Shown here: one piece after another, positions 11,541-24,480 of the stretch
Position numbering within the stretch: position 1 is the stretch's first letter
How the letters are laid out: each line of letters opens with the position of its first letter
Source: Platynereis dumerilii
Taxonomy: Eukaryota > Annelida > Polychaeta > Phyllodocida > Nereididae
Assembly: GCA_026936325.1 (NCBI GenBank)
Contig: JAPTHN010000001.1
Span: forward strand, 164,408,138-164,472,137
Length of the DNA: 64,000 bases
Reading direction: 5' to 3'
Notes under the pieces: generated by a model
Told to the model about the DNA's origin: nothing
What the model saw: only the letters and a program-made list of their open reading frames with translations
Database searches by the model: none
Program-made: the position numbers and the translations under genes

Positions 11541-13890
11541 TCTAAAGTATCAAAATCATCTCAATTCCAAGTAACACTTACACTTTAAAAACAGCTTGTC
11601 CAAAGTATTAGTCGTTTTATTAAGTATTATAGCCTAGAGTATTGAATTTCACTTTACATTTGAAATAAACGCAAGCTGCAAAATTGAGAGTCAATTTTTT
11701 GAGCGAAAATAATCACCATCTTTCATAAAAATGAAATGTATATTTATTAGCATCTGTCTCGTGCATTTTTAAAATGGCGTCTCCTGTGTTTCCTCGCATT
11801 AATTCACAATATTATATAGCTTGTGTTATTGACATTAAATATATTACTTCTTGCCACCCAACATTTAACATCTGAATTTGCTTCTTGCATCAATTTTGGT
11901 CAAATAATTGTTCCTCCTCGTCTATATATATATGTGTTTATTATTTTAAGAAAATTAGATTAATGCAAATAAAGTATTTTGTCTTCCTTGAATTGAATTG
12001 TTACATTTTATACAACAGTGACATTTGCAACACATCTGACAATAAACAGTGCATTTTGTGTATTTTGAAGGAGGAGGTAAAGAAGTGGTATAGCTTATTT
12101 AGCGAATAACAAAACTACCAAGCCTACATGCACAGGCCTAAGAGTGAGTGAGCCAAATCTCAAGTGAAATACTTGTTTTTCAATTTTAGTCAGGAATTTT
12201 ACAAGTCCTTTTCCCTGAATTTTAATGTCTCTTAATGATTTCATGGGATCGGAGTGACTTGAAAATAGGATGATAAAATCAGCATGGGTGCATCTCTGGT
12301 CAGAACTGCGACCATTGGTCACTTTCAATAAAAGAGGAGACAGAGAGGGAAAGTCAAGTGCTGCTGTCTGTAATTTATTTGACAAAGTAAGCCACATTAT
12401 GGTTTTATGGCCCGAGACACATCAAAGAACTCAGCCGAAATGATTCAACTGAAGAAAGTGAAATTCTTTTCTACTTTTTAGCTTTTGGTAATTCTTTAGT
12501 TCATTCTTTGGGTTCTTTGGTACCTTTTTGGTGCTTCTTCAGTCTGCGAGGGTATTTAGGATGCACTGAGCCACAAATAAACAATTACGAATTCAACAAA
12601 CTCATTTCTCTGTGATTGTCAGGAAGAAGGGCTGTAGAATTTTCAAACTATTTTGTGAATGTGTCAGTCAAGTACTCTTGGGACTAAAAAGGAGACCTAT
12701 GTCAACCTTACGTCACTCCAATCCGGGTATTTATTACGTCACACCTTAAAGAAAGGGAAATCTCCAATAAAAACCACAAAAAATCAAAGGGAGAAATACA
12801 AATGGTTTGACAAAAGTCGGATAAACGCAGGAAGTGTATACCGAGATGATGTTGACGGTGAATATAGGGGAGACAATTAAAAACAACGACACACAAACAA
12901 GATTAAAACAATGCAGTTATCACTTCATCAACATTTTTTATCAATTAAACTCACGAAACACAAATATATATATATAGGGGCAATCATGAAAGTAAATTGG
13001 CGATAAAATCATTCAATATTTTCCTAATCAGGATTACGTAACTGCATCTTTTTGTTACAAACACAAATATTCGTGAAGTGTATTTTTGAAAGCGAAATTT
13101 ATTATTTTTTGTGATTTGTATGTTTTTGTAATTGAAAACTTTATTTTCGCATCACGCGTGTTTGGCTTTTTCACAAACAAAATAGAATTAGTACCTGTGT
13201 ACTGGATTGAGCATATTTAGTTATCTCATTAAAATTCATGGTCGATTATAACTGTTATGTTTTCAATATATGCTGATATGAAAGGAAATATTTGATTTTA
13301 TGGACCTTAATGAAGCCATTAGGATGTGCAATTGACTTCTGTACGCCTGAATTATATGGAAAATCAAATTCAAGTCCATTTGTGATTAAATAGATTTGGC
13401 TATTACCATTAAATTGTCTGGTTTTTCACCACTTTGTTTAGCTACAAGTCAAATTGAATAACAGTTGTAACTGTAGTAGGCTATGTCTTATGCTGATTCG
13501 GCAAATTGTAATATAAAATGTTTTTACTTGTTGAATGTTATTAATTTCCCTTTATTGGTACTTAGGGCATTTTTACAGCCGTGGTATCTTTCAAAATCGA
13601 GATATCTTCACTTGCAGCTCAGACTCAAATTGGCCATTCTTGACGTTGAGGTAATTTGCATTGGCCAGTAGCATCTTATTCATCGATGTTCTTCAGGCAG
13701 GCACAAGACTTCAGAATTTTTTTTTCTGGACACTGACTTCAGTATACTAGACACTGGAAACAGAACACTAGCAAATAAACGTGATGTCATCAAGTAGACC
13801 CATATCACAGTCAGGCAAAGTCCAGTCCAGTGGAGAGGAGAATCAGTGGATTTTGGTACCTATCCCTGGACAATGTCCAATCTCTTCTGC
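11541..13890. other. AT-rich intergenic DNA, nothing recognised
   Basis: Strongly AT-rich, with an octamer at 11963-11970, an inverted octamer at 13654-13661 and short (TA)n runs near 11925 and 12965. The ORFs at 12095-12397 and 12659-12880 show no domain. Confidence 0.55.
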
Positions 13891-14032
13891 AGGAGATTTT
13901 TGAAAAAAAAAGCGATGTTTCAAAAACATGCTGGAGATTTTGTCAAAAGGAGATTTTTGAAAGGGGTGATTTTGTAAAAGGAAATTTTTGAAAGAGGTGA
14001 TTTTGTCAAAAGGAAATTTTTGAAAAAGGTAA
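13891..14032. repeat. Degenerate GGAGATTTTTGAAA / GATTTTGTCAAAA repeat
   Basis: Alternating words of the types GGAAATTTTTGAAA and GATTTTGTCAAAAG recur about four times with a period of about 33-37 bp. Small-unit minisatellite, partly diverged. Confidence 0.7.
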
Positions 14033-16430
14033 TTTCACTGTCCCTCTTCTGGTACATGTACATGCCTATATTTATTAGTGCATGTTATCATCTTGTCGAT
14101 TACTGTTAACATAATCACTCTGCATAGATTTGAAATTCAACTTGGTCAAATTCGATCCTATTTTCACATTTGCGATTTAATTATTACTTTTATCTGTTTT
14201 TTCCACTTTCCATACATTCATCTACTGCTTTTGGTTGGATAACGGTTGGATCATGCAAGGAAGTAAGATTTTCAAACTCAAGGTTGTTTTACAGATTTGT
14301 ACTTTTCTTATTTTCCAACTTCGACCAACTCTGTTTTACTAGCACGTGGATATTTTTTTCCTGCAAGGTAAGGCCTTTATACGAATGCCTTTACAACCTT
14401 AATGTATTTTCTTTACTAATATATAGTAAAATTATATGCCATACATCACCAATTGAGCAAAGTAAATTGACCAATACTTTCGCCCTCCTTTTAGTGGGCG
14501 TTGCATTTTGTAGGCACATCATATATAGCATCATAGTGTTTCAATTACTCTTTATAACATGCACATTATAAGCATGACTGAAAACATAGCATTCACACAC
14601 AAAATCTCATTGGGATGAATATCACTTATTGGACGGGGAAAAGTGAAAAATTGCATGCCAGTGTGGTTTATTTATAGTCCCAGTAAAATGTGTTACAAAA
14701 TTTATTAATCTGCAACCTACAAATATATCATGATTAAATTGAATGAATATTTTATAATCTTAGGGACTTTCACAGACATTTCAATCGAATTGAGTGATTT
14801 TCAGTTAACCACCCTCGGGTGGAGTTTATTTTTGTCATATGCTTGTCTTTATTTTGACAATTATGTAAATTTCGGGGTTGCAGTGACTGAAAGCCTCTAT
14901 AAATATATCAATGCATTTTAAGTTGCTAAATTTACACATCAATTTTTGTGAAGGCCAATACGTCTGCTTTCCATTTAGGAGAATTTAACACACAAAACAC
15001 ATGTTCATAATGACGCAAATGGAATAAATTTTTGGATTACGGACACCGTCGCCATGCAAAATAAAACATTTTAAAACTGTTTAAATTTACACTTCACCAT
15101 TTCCCAGTTTCATTACTAAGTTTTATCTATCATTAATATATTTACATATACATTTTACTAGGGCAAAATCGACCAGCTACAGAACAAGCAGTACGAATCA
15201 GTCTATAATTCTTGCTTAATTGAAAAATCTTGTTCAAGTTGGGGTGTGACCTCCAAAAATCGTCAAACTTTCAAAATTATTTTTAAAATATATGACTGAA
15301 GGGAATATTTAAGCACTTGAGTGCATGTACCTTCCTGCACTCCTTTCTTTTGCTCACAACAGGATGGTTATTTTACACCCCCGCACGTCACTGTCATAAA
15401 AATTGAAATATTCCTACACACAAAATCCAGTTGAGTCACAAACCGAATTAAATTGGATTAAAATAATAAGTAGTTTTTCGATATTGTCTCTTAATCATTT
15501 ATCAACTTAATTCAAGGTGAAGTCTATAAAATTATTGAGGGGGTGGTGTGTATATTTTTGGTTTGTTCGATTTTAAAGTTTTATCAGGTGAAATTATATT
15601 GGACATTCTGCAGTCGCAATGTTCAAAGTGATTCAATGTGACGTTTTAAAATTACTACATAATTATATATTTATATATAAATGTAGAACGTAGTAAAACT
15701 GAGCTGCTTGTGACTTTAATACTTCTTTATTTGGTTGGCATAATTTTTATTGGATACAAGATTACAATTTATGTCATACAACAACGGTTTATGGCTGATG
15801 CTGTTAGGATGCACATCCATAGTCATAGTAGTCCTATGTGCATACCGCCATTTCATAATTCACACACATTTTGATTGGCTTTATTCCCATATACGCTATA
15901 TATCCACGTGACTCTGGTTTGTTTTGGTTTATTTCCTCCACCCTTTTCCAGGTCCTAGGATCTCAACACTATGTCATGCACCAGACAATTTGTTATATTG
16001 TTTCTTTTCTCATGTAATTTTATATGTAATATTGATATGGAGACATAAAAATAATTTTCGCCAGAGCCAAAATAGAATTTTGAAAAATTCAAGCAAGTAA
16101 ATATCATTTCCATGAGTGGTGTGTTGACGACACAGCAATTCTATACATTGTATGATCTGTTGATGCTGCTTAAAGTAATGTATATATTGTCCTTGGTAAG
16201 TGCTGCTAACTCCATTGCTTTCACTCACGAACATATACATGTACATTGGCAATATAAAAATACATTGTTGCTGCCACTAATGCTGCTGATGTTGCTGGTG
16301 ATGCAGCTCATCCTTTGATTGATGGTGCTGCTTCTGGTGTCCATGGTGATGCTTAGATACCAAAGAATGTCCACAGGAATAAAATACACGAATAGATTGA
16401 ATAGAAGTGGCCAGAATTGAGGATAGAAAG
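14033..16430. other. AT-rich intergenic DNA, nothing recognised
   Basis: The longest open frame (14170-14571 plus, 133 codons) is rich in F, L, I and S, as expected of translated AT-rich DNA. It has no domain that I recognise. I see no RNA gene or repeat. Confidence 0.55.
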
Positions 16431-17834
16431 CAGGGAGGGATGGCAGCAGGCGTGGTCAACCGTGACACTTGTCTCATCCTACTCCCTTCTAGAAATTATG
16501 CTAATTAATCAGCCCCAGCCCCATCCCATGCCATCCACATGAATACTATAGTACATGTATGACATGATTAATGCCCCCAGTCTATTGAACAGTTTTGCTT
16601 TTAAATATTACACTCCATGATATGGAGGCAGTGCAAATGGCCACAGTTGGGCGACATCAATGCTCGAAACCGAATTTATCACGTTTCGTCTCAACAACAG
16701 ACTGTGACAAAGCACAGCAGCATATCGTTGCTGGTGGAAATTCATTTGAACAACAGCAATAACACAATTGCAGGGCATAATATCACAACACATTAAATGC
16801 ATAATTCATCTCACCTATAGACGTTACTAAACCAATCATGATTCATGCCCAGACATATTTGTTCATGTGATACGTTGCAAGTTTAGAAGTTAGGTGGTTT
16901 AGTATGGAGTATTGGAATGGAAGGGGAGTAGTGGAGTTGTAGACTGGAGGCCCATGGAGGCACATAGAGGCACACAGAGGCACATAGACACTCCCTTTCA
17001 TTGACACATGCTTATCTTGAGGTTGGTGTAAAGACAACAGTGGGATTCTCACTTGATAGGGTTTAAAATGTACGTGTTGAAGGTGCATCGATCCAAGTGT
17101 GCTGAAGGCACGGTCGCAGCCAGCCTGGCTACACTTGGCAAACATGGGGAGGGATCGAATTGCAAGAAACAGCCATTCACCCCCAGCCTGGCTGGCTGGG
17201 CCACAACCGACCACTCATGGCCCTCGCTGGATCCATGCATTTCTGAGATGTTTCCAGCAGCCAAAGGGTCACATGTGACATCCGCTGGCCACAACACCCT
17301 ATCTAAGGTCCACTACGACTGTCCACAGTGCCCTGCAAGAAGGTCACCAAAGGTCATCGACAAGCAGTTACAAAGGGCTCCTCATTGACCTCCTGCTTCT
17401 GATATGTCCTGCTCCAGATCCAGCCAGGAGTCACAGGGCCTGCTGTTCGCATCTCAGTTGAGCTCGGCTTCCATCGTCCTTGACAGCAGCAGCCAAGCGA
17501 GAAGTTAACCAATCGAAATAACAGATCAGTCAAAGTCAGCCAGTTGCCTTATTGATGGCCAAAACGCTAACATGTGTAATTTATGACAATAGCAAAGAAG
17601 TCGATGTGAAATTCTCTAATATAGCTGACGTTATCAGCAAAGTAAACGATGCGACCACCACAATCCATATGCAAGGATGAAGGGGGGGGGGCAAGGCAAG
17701 GATAGTTTGACTGTTTGAGATAGCATCAGGTTCAACGTTCACCATCAGATTCAACAACCAGTGGGACAAGTCATGAGGAATCGTGCAAGTGACTGGGAAA
17801 GGGCATGAAACAGATGCAGTACAGGGCACCACTA
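16431..17834. other. Intergenic DNA with small GGCACATAGA repeats
   Basis: Near 16945-16990 there are four imperfect copies of GAGGCACATAGAG. Overlapping ORFs of 111 and 123 codons at 16843-17388 lie on opposite strands and have no domain. The part at about 16490-16620 has features of a regulatory island (TAATTAATCAG type words). Nothing else is recognised. Confidence 0.45.
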
Positions 17835-17837
17835 GGA

Positions 17838-17840
17838 ACA

Positions 17841-17873
<33 letters not shown>

Positions 17874-17880
17874 GCAGCAC
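17838..17880. repeat. CAG/CTG microsatellite
   Basis: An almost pure CAG run with one AAG-type interruption. It makes a poly-Ser frame on the plus strand and a poly-Leu frame on the minus strand (17581-17880), and neither is credible as a gene. Confidence 0.9.
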
Positions 17881-18480
17881 AGAGCACCAACAGAAGCATC
17901 AACATCCCTCGGGTGCAGCAGAAGTATTCATCAACCACTCACACAGCGATCTGCATCATGATAACAAATAGCTGAGAGTATTTGAGATGTGCATCTGTTT
18001 GGCAATGGCTGCTCAATGGGCCTCCCCCTTAACTGCAGCTTCAACTGCAGCTTGGTCAGTGACTATATCCTGAGAATTGCAGTGAACACGAGTGTTGGGT
18101 TATTGGCGAGTATTTAGCCAATAGTTCCTCCTCTTTTGCTGTGAACCAGATTTGTGGCCACTGTTGAGAGCATGTCCAGTATAGGATGACATGACTCTCA
18201 TGAACTGACCATTGTCGATGGATCTGATCACAGTAGCAGCTGATAAGCACCACTTTATCATGTTTGCCCAATGTATAGGCCTAAAAATATGCTCCTGTAT
18301 TGTGAAAAACAATAAATATGTCTTGGAAGTACAATCATGAAGCTCTGAGCAGGCAGCTGTAAATAAGGATTTTGGGCCAATTTTGACTAGAATTCTTTAA
18401 TCAAAATTTAATGTATATATAATATTACGGCTTATTGAATATATCAAACTACAGTTATCCCTCCTCCCTTACAGCTCCCT
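17881..18480. other. Intergenic DNA, nothing recognised
   Basis: I see no coding or structured element. A small direct repeat of CAACTGCAGCTT-like words lies at about 18030-18055. Confidence 0.5.
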
Positions 18481-19120
18481 GCTCAGAGCCAGTTGCTCGA
18501 ATATTGGACACAGAGCAGATATGCTAAAAATACTGTCATCCGCAATGAAACAATGCAAGATCTGCTATCATCCGCAGAGGAACAACATGCACAGTGTACA
18601 AGGCCATTTCTTGAGATATGAACAATTGGCTGAGAAATTATGATGGCATTTGGCATCTCCTAGAACTGCAGTTGACCAGAGGATGGCAAAAAGGGGCACA
18701 CCTTGCCAGGGGGTTCTAGTGACCCCTTAAACGGGCCATTGTGAGGGCTGGGTATGGGGCCCCAGCGGTCCTCTGTACGCTGGCATCCTTTAGAAATGGC
18801 AAAAATCTAATCAGAGTATCGGGCCCGAGCGGAGTGTGCAGGTTTCAATGGAGATGCGATAGAAACAGCTGTGGGCTGGGGAGTTAATATCGACGGGCCA
18901 GGGAGGGAGAGCCCGGGCCAGGGCGGGTAATGACACACAAGTGGCACCCTTCTCTCTCGGGAGAAGCTAATGAAGCGGCCAGCCAGTTGGCCATGTCCAC
19001 ACCACCGTGCCCTTGCTTCTCTCTGCCTTTCCCTGTCCTTTCCCTGTCCAAGCTGCATCTATGGAACCTCTTCCCTGCCCTGCAATTAGCCTGCCTGTAG
19101 CTGCAGCAATGCTGTGCACC
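18481..19120. promoter_or_regulatory. Candidate regulatory island C around the second motif pair
   Basis: Complex, less AT-rich sequence that contains the CATCCGCA pair at 18537-18576, with a Sox-type CCATTGT word near 18735. The ORFs at 18807-19126 on the minus strand are Arg- and Pro-rich and have no domain. Candidate only. Confidence 0.3.
18537..18576 (+). promoter_or_regulatory. Paired CATCCGCA element 2
   Basis: Exact copies lie at 18537-18544 and 18569-18576, on the same strand and 32 bp apart. The first reads ACTGTCATCCGCAATGAAA, matching the copy at 30164 at 16 of its first 17 bases although the wider flanks differ. Function unknown. Confidence 0.6.
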
Positions 19121-20200
19121 AATCACCCCCCTCCCTCCAGTCAGTGCAAGGGGTCATCTCGCCAAGGGGTCATCCTGAGCCATGTTACAGCTGATGACAT
19201 TCTCACCCATCGACCACTGACATGTCTACTGACCACTCTGCAGCTCTACGTGACACTCGGTGCTGTAACTCCATTGCTTGCCCCAGTCAGACACGAGGTT
19301 GCTTGTTTTGGCATTTAGACATCAGTCATCGATTCTTCAAACATTGACAATAGTCTGTAATTGTATCACCCACAAACATAGGCCTTTATAATTATCGACA
19401 ATAAGAATAAAGCCCAGAAAAGTAAATTTTATGAGTAAAGTTTAAAAATACATTATGTATGCAAAATTAAAACAAGGTGACATTGGCACTTCAGCCAGCA
19501 GGGACGTATACATTTCTAGGCTCAGCTGATGGTCAATGAGCAATAAACCCTGTTGAGTTGTCTTTTGCTCTTTTCTGTTCATGTGTTGTGAGAACCACAT
19601 GTCCTGGCCAGTCCTGCAGTGTCACATATCACCCTGGTTTTCCCTTGCTTTCTTTTCTTGCCCTCTTTTCTATCTGTGGTCTGCCCCACACAGCCCTGCT
19701 CGCCTAGCTGCTTGCCTTCTGACCCTGGGGCTGGCCACACAAAAGCTAAGCCTTGTTTGTGTACAGATTTTCTCGCTGTGTAAGCAGGTGTCCCTCTGGG
19801 GGCCAGGTCGCATGCCTATCTAATGTCAGGACCTTTCTTGACCCGGCCTATCAGGGCAATTTCATGTACCATTAATTGGCAGTTCATCACTACTTCTGCA
19901 CAGTCGACTGTCTTGTGACAGAACAAACGGAGCCGCACAATCAGCCCCCTGCTCCTGGGTGTCCCTTCACAATCCAACTGACAATGGCATGTGATGATGA
20001 GGCCACAAGAACGACAACTATGTCAGAAAGGAACCTCGGCCTATTCGAGGCATTCATCCATCTTGCAACAACAAAACAGCCAACAAAAACAGCCAACAAA
20101 ACAGCCCCAGAGTTCAGTTCACAAACGAAGAAGCTTGCGGTGAGCAATGGCCGGAATGGGGGCTCTTGAAGTACCCTTTCACTCTCAATGATCATTAGTA
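19121..20200. other. Intergenic DNA, nothing recognised
   Basis: Overlapping short open frames on both strands (for example 19581-19823 and 19876-20195) have no domain. No RNA or repeat is seen. Confidence 0.5.
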
Positions 20201-20780
20201 CATCTGGGTGATCCCCGTGAATATTCTACGACACAACTTAAGGGTCTTTACGAGCCAGGCCACAAGAGTGATTTCAGTGCAGTCAATGAAAAAGGATGTG
20301 CACTCTACTGCCTCAAGACACAATTAAAGCTGGCCCAGATCCAATCCAAAAACCTATCAAAACTATCATCCTTACGCAAGGGCGATAATCTGCGGGGCGG
20401 TAAATGATGGGCAAATTGGTGCAGCGTTGGATTAGAGCGGAGATTAAATTGCCAAAAACGACACGGAGCCATATGCATTAGAGGGGCGGCATGGCTGAAA
20501 AACGCCGCTTGATATATGGCGGAGGCAGGAAGAAAGTGACACCGGCATTGTTATCGCGATTCCTTTATCCCCAAAAAATGTTTGTGCAGATGTGGAAATG
20601 AAATCTTTTATTTTGAGAGGCGTCGCTGAGACAGAGGGATGTTCATATCGAGCCAGATCTAAGCGAGGTGTTGGTGGGGATTGGGAGGGAATCCAAGACA
20701 AATGATGGGGCTGAAGGGTGCATCGGGAGGGAGGGGGTTGGCAGAGGGGGCTAGGGGAGACTGCAGGCAGGAGTTGTTCT
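20200..20780. promoter_or_regulatory. Candidate noncoding regulatory island D
   Basis: Around 20380-20600 the sequence is dense in developmental-type words: GATAATC, GGATTAG (Otx-like), TAAATGATGGGC, CATATGCAT and a short GC-rich near-palindrome around a TATA core near 20500-20522. It has more CpG than its neighbours. By look this is among the best candidates in the window for a deeply conserved enhancer, but that is pattern-based inference. Confidence 0.35.
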
Positions 20781-20861
20781 CTCTGTGATGTAATCCACAT
20801 TAAATTATCTATCTACCTATCAATCCATCAATCAAACAAGCTATTTATTCATCTATCTTCC

Positions 20862-21050
20862 TGCCAATCGCTATGTCCTGGGTTCGAATCCCGCTCTGGC
20901 CAAGTCACCTAGACTTACACTGGACAATGTCATGAGTCATGACACTGGGGACAGGAGTTTCAATCACGAATAGCCTCATAGTTGTGGCCTCCTTCTGTCC
21001 CAATTTCCTAACAAGTGCATAAATACATGATGTGAAACCCCAATCATCCA
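20862..21050 (+). mobile_element. tRNA-derived SINE fragment
   Basis: The sequence GGGTTCGAATCCCGCTC at 20880-20896 is a clean RNA polymerase III B box with a T-arm-like stem, followed by TGGCCA as at a tRNA 3' end. Instead of genomic flank a body of about 150 bp follows, ending near 21040 in CATC-type simple repeats, as SINE tails often do. I see no good A box upstream: the 5' side is (TATC/CATC)n-like sequence, so the element is probably 5'-truncated. A true tRNA gene is unlikely because the 5' half is missing. Confidence 0.6.
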
Positions 21051-21290
21051 CCCATCCATCCAACATTCATCCTTCTATCTACCTGTCTACCTTGGATCGC
21101 AGTTACGACACTATCTTATCTGGCTTGAGGCAATGCATATTCACCTCCCTCCCCTGCCCAACCCTTGATCGTGATTACAAGGAGGCCAGTGCTGGTCCAT
21201 TCTTCTTCTGATTGTGAGATCGGACAGAGGTCATTAGGCGGACAAAGGTGGAGATGGACAACAGGTGAAAAGGATCCAACACAAGAGAAC
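21051..21290. other. Simple-sequence tail and intergenic DNA
   Basis: CATC/CTAC-type simple sequence to about 21105, then unique DNA with nothing recognised. Confidence 0.5.
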
Positions 21291-23060
21291 TTAGCCATAA
21301 ATACTTTCCTTTGTTGGCAGGACTAGGTTAATAGACATGGCCAGCTTAATCTGACTTTCAAATTACCTAAATAAAATGCAAATGGCTACAAACAAATAGC
21401 TATGCTGTATATATTATGAGGGCAATGGGTGTTTGGTAGAAGTGAGTATTGCTGGAACAGGTTCACCTCAGGTGGACCTTGGGAGTTCGCATTCTTCCCA
21501 AAGAAACCAGATTGTCATTCGGAGGCATTTAGCTCACTAACTATACGCCCATGTCCATATTTCATTTATTTTACGACTTGGCCACTGCCCTGGTCAATCG
21601 TGGCCTCGTTAACCCAGAGAAATGTTTGGCAAAACAAACAGTGGAGGCTGCAGCATGTAGCAATCGAAATGATGTCAAGCCTTGGGCATGTGTCACTTTT
21701 ACAATTTACGCTTTAATTAATATCATACATTTCATGGCAGTGGCAAAGGCTCCAGGGCAGGACAGGTGAAATCATGGCTTGCAAAGGACATCAATTATTG
21801 CGAATCACGCTGTGTCCAATTAAGTCTCGTTCAAGTTAATGTGCACGTGGACAGGTTAAGTCATTGCAGTTTAAACTTAGCAGCAAATAAAAGCATGCAT
21901 AAAAACAAGTTTAGATCTCATGCGTTGTGAGATGTCGCCTTCAAATGAGCTTACCTGCTAACAGAGAAGAAGGGAGAACCTGGATTGGAGGCTTGCAGTT
22001 GACTGTTGCAGAAGACACTTGCAGTTGTAACACGAGCATTGCAGAGAGGAGTTGAGTTGATGGCTGAGGTGCACAGGTCTAAAGTTGGAGCTGTTTTAAG
22101 CAGAGTTGAGGAGGCCGTCAAACTATAGAGGCAGCTTGGGGGGCGCAGACTGACTCCTGCAAACCGAACAATACTCGACTCCTATCAAATGCTACTTGCT
22201 TGGCTACGCACGTACACTGCCAGTCTTTCCTGGGCACATTTATTTAAGCATTTTGGCACCCGAGCCCTGTGCAAGCCGAGTTATACCGTTATATCCCGGA
22301 CCTGATGTGACCGTAGTCTTTGTTGGCTTCAAGCCTCACTGTCAACGTGGGTTTTATCCGATTTACTAGCTGGCTCTTTTGAAAGGAATAGAATGCAGAG
22401 AAAGGAGCAGGCTGATCAGAGGGCTTCTCTGCTGCCGTTATGATTCCAGTGAATAAGAGGAGCCAGCCATGAACAAGTGGTGCACCCTGGCCATAACAAA
22501 CCTGTCACCCCCTCCTCCCTTTGACTCTCTATTCCCCTCTATCCCCCTCTTCTCCCCTCTATTGTATGCTGCAGATGTCAGCCCCCCCCCCTGGCCTCTT
22601 GCTATCCACCCCGACAACATTCAGGCTTAAATTCAATAAAATGATAACATTAAATCTAATCAACAAATATAGAGGCTGGAGTTGAGGCTGTCATAAAAAG
22701 TAGCATGCTTGGCACAGATGCAATGGTTTGTGACAGGCAGGTCGCTACTGCGGAGCACTTCAATAACATGGCTATGGCAGACTGGCCTGTTGCTATATGG
22801 GCCCAGTCTAGAGTATCGATTCGAAGTTCCTACAAAGCCGCTTAAATTTATTGCAGTTTTAATTATTAATGATTTGCTCAGACAGTAACTCGATCTATTA
22901 AAGGGTTGACTTAGATAACATCGTATACATTATTTACTCACATGTGTGGCTCAACATAATGTAGACCGATTTATTATAAAGGCATGCAGGCAAAAAGATG
23001 GTGACACTTCTTTCATAAGCCATTCTCTAAATGGATAAGGGGCTATAACATTGCTGGCTT
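21290..23060. promoter_or_regulatory. Candidate noncoding regulatory island E
   Basis: Complex sequence with an octamer at 21376-21383, AATTA/TTAAT cores and a run of ten C at 22582-22591. Small ORFs have no domain. Regulatory status is inferred only from composition and site words. Confidence 0.25.
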
Positions 23061-23440
23061 TTTTTTCTGACTCCCATTTGAAACTTTGCCAAGGCTGGAA
23101 AAAAACGTGAACAAGTCAGAAGTGCCATCATCTGAAAAGAATTTTGGAGTGAAAAAGATTGTAAAGGAGTCTAGCAAGAAACGGAGTGAGATGATTTAGG
23201 GGATTCAGCAATGGCTTTGGTTTGCTACAAAGACTCTGACAATGGCCGCGTAGATCATGCTGCAAGTGGGGTCACCCTGGTGGCAAATGTAGCGGCAGGC
23301 AAAAGACCTCGAGGGCAGAGATCTGGGTCAGGAAAGGGCCTCTGAAGTGGGAGGATGGTGGAGGGCAAATGCCTTACAAGGCTACAGTGGCCTCTTAGTT
23401 AGCTCTGTCAGTAGGCCAGCCAGTCGGACCTAAAGGAGAT
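23061..23440. other. Intergenic DNA, nothing recognised
   Basis: Unique sequence with a Sox-type ACAATGG word near 23238. No gene or repeat is seen. Confidence 0.45.
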
Positions 23441-23835
23441 TGTCAATGGGGTCAGTCTCTGGGGCTGTCTACTGAGATCTGTCGGTGCATGAATGGGGGC
23501 TGAGGAGGTTTGTCATTGGTGCTCTGTCAGTGGAGCTGTCTGCGCTGTCCTCGGCTCTGTCTGTGGGGCATGTCAGTGATACTGTGTCAGTGTAGCTCTG
23601 TCAGTGTATATCTCTGTCAGTGATGCCCTGTCAGTGTAGCTCTGTCAGTGTAGCTCTGTCAGTATGGCTCCGTCAGTGCACATGGTCCTCTTGTCAATAG
23701 AAACATGCTAACTGCTACCAAAACGAAGTGAGTTAACTCTTCATTGTTGTATACTGCTAGCAAGGCAAGTCAGTTCAGCCAAACAGCCAGTCTGTGCTTT
23801 CTTCAGATTGCTCTGTCAGTGTCTCTGTCAGTGAT
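23440..23835. repeat. Degenerate CTCTGTCAGTGTAG minisatellite
   Basis: The core at about 23565-23680 has six or more copies of TGTCAGTGTAGCTC-like units with a period near 14-17 bp. Looser CTGTCAGTG copies occur on both sides, and one more cluster lies near 23812-23835. Partly diverged. Confidence 0.8.
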
Positions 23836-24480
23836 GCTACGCCAATGCTGCGTGCGTTTTCTTCGGGTTTTACTTCATGGGACTCAATTGATGTGAATGA
23901 AGAAGCCAGTTATTGTAGACCTCTCAGTGGTCCTGCCATTGACCTGCTTGGTCATCTTCATCAGGACAGACCGTGGGTGACCAGAGGGTGTCGTAACATC
24001 CCAGCGAGGGCCTGATTGACCTCCCAAAAGGTCCTTTCAGTTGGCTGCAGCCGGACAATGGTCACTCCTCGCCATAGGACCTTAGACGTGGACAATACGT
24101 CATTGATCAATGCAATGTTTCGCTTGGCTGGTTGACCAACAGATGACCACCAGCTCACTGCGGTGCACTCAGCCTCCGGACAGCAATCTCATCATTTGCT
24201 GACAACTGAATGGAGGTCGATTGCCAAGTATTGCCAAGTAAAATTGCCAAATAAACCTCCGTCTATTACACTTACTCAATAACCGCCACAATGGACAAAG
24301 GACAGTCGTGGACATATAGGATTGATAGAGGGATTCATCTTGAACTAATACGAAATAATTAACTCATTCAATTTGTGCGTATAACTCCAAATGAATCACC
24401 ACTAAAAGGGCATCCCTGCTAACCTAATAAATACTGCAGGACGGAATCACTGACATTTTGTGTGATGACATTTTGGAGAG
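23836..24480. other. Intergenic DNA, nothing recognised
   Basis: Open frames here (for example 23794-24015 plus) start in the repeat and have no domain. Confidence 0.5.

Noticed and set aside
14170-14571. 133-codon open frame rich in Phe and Leu
   Set aside because: Composition matches translated AT-rich DNA; no domain, no membrane-protein pattern that I trust.
17581-17880. Poly-Leu signal-peptide-like frame on the minus strand
   Set aside because: The Leu run is the CAG/CTG microsatellite read in reverse.
20875-20905. Intact tRNA gene
   Set aside because: Only the T arm and 3' end look right; there is no anticodon arm or A box at the proper distance, so a SINE fragment fits better.
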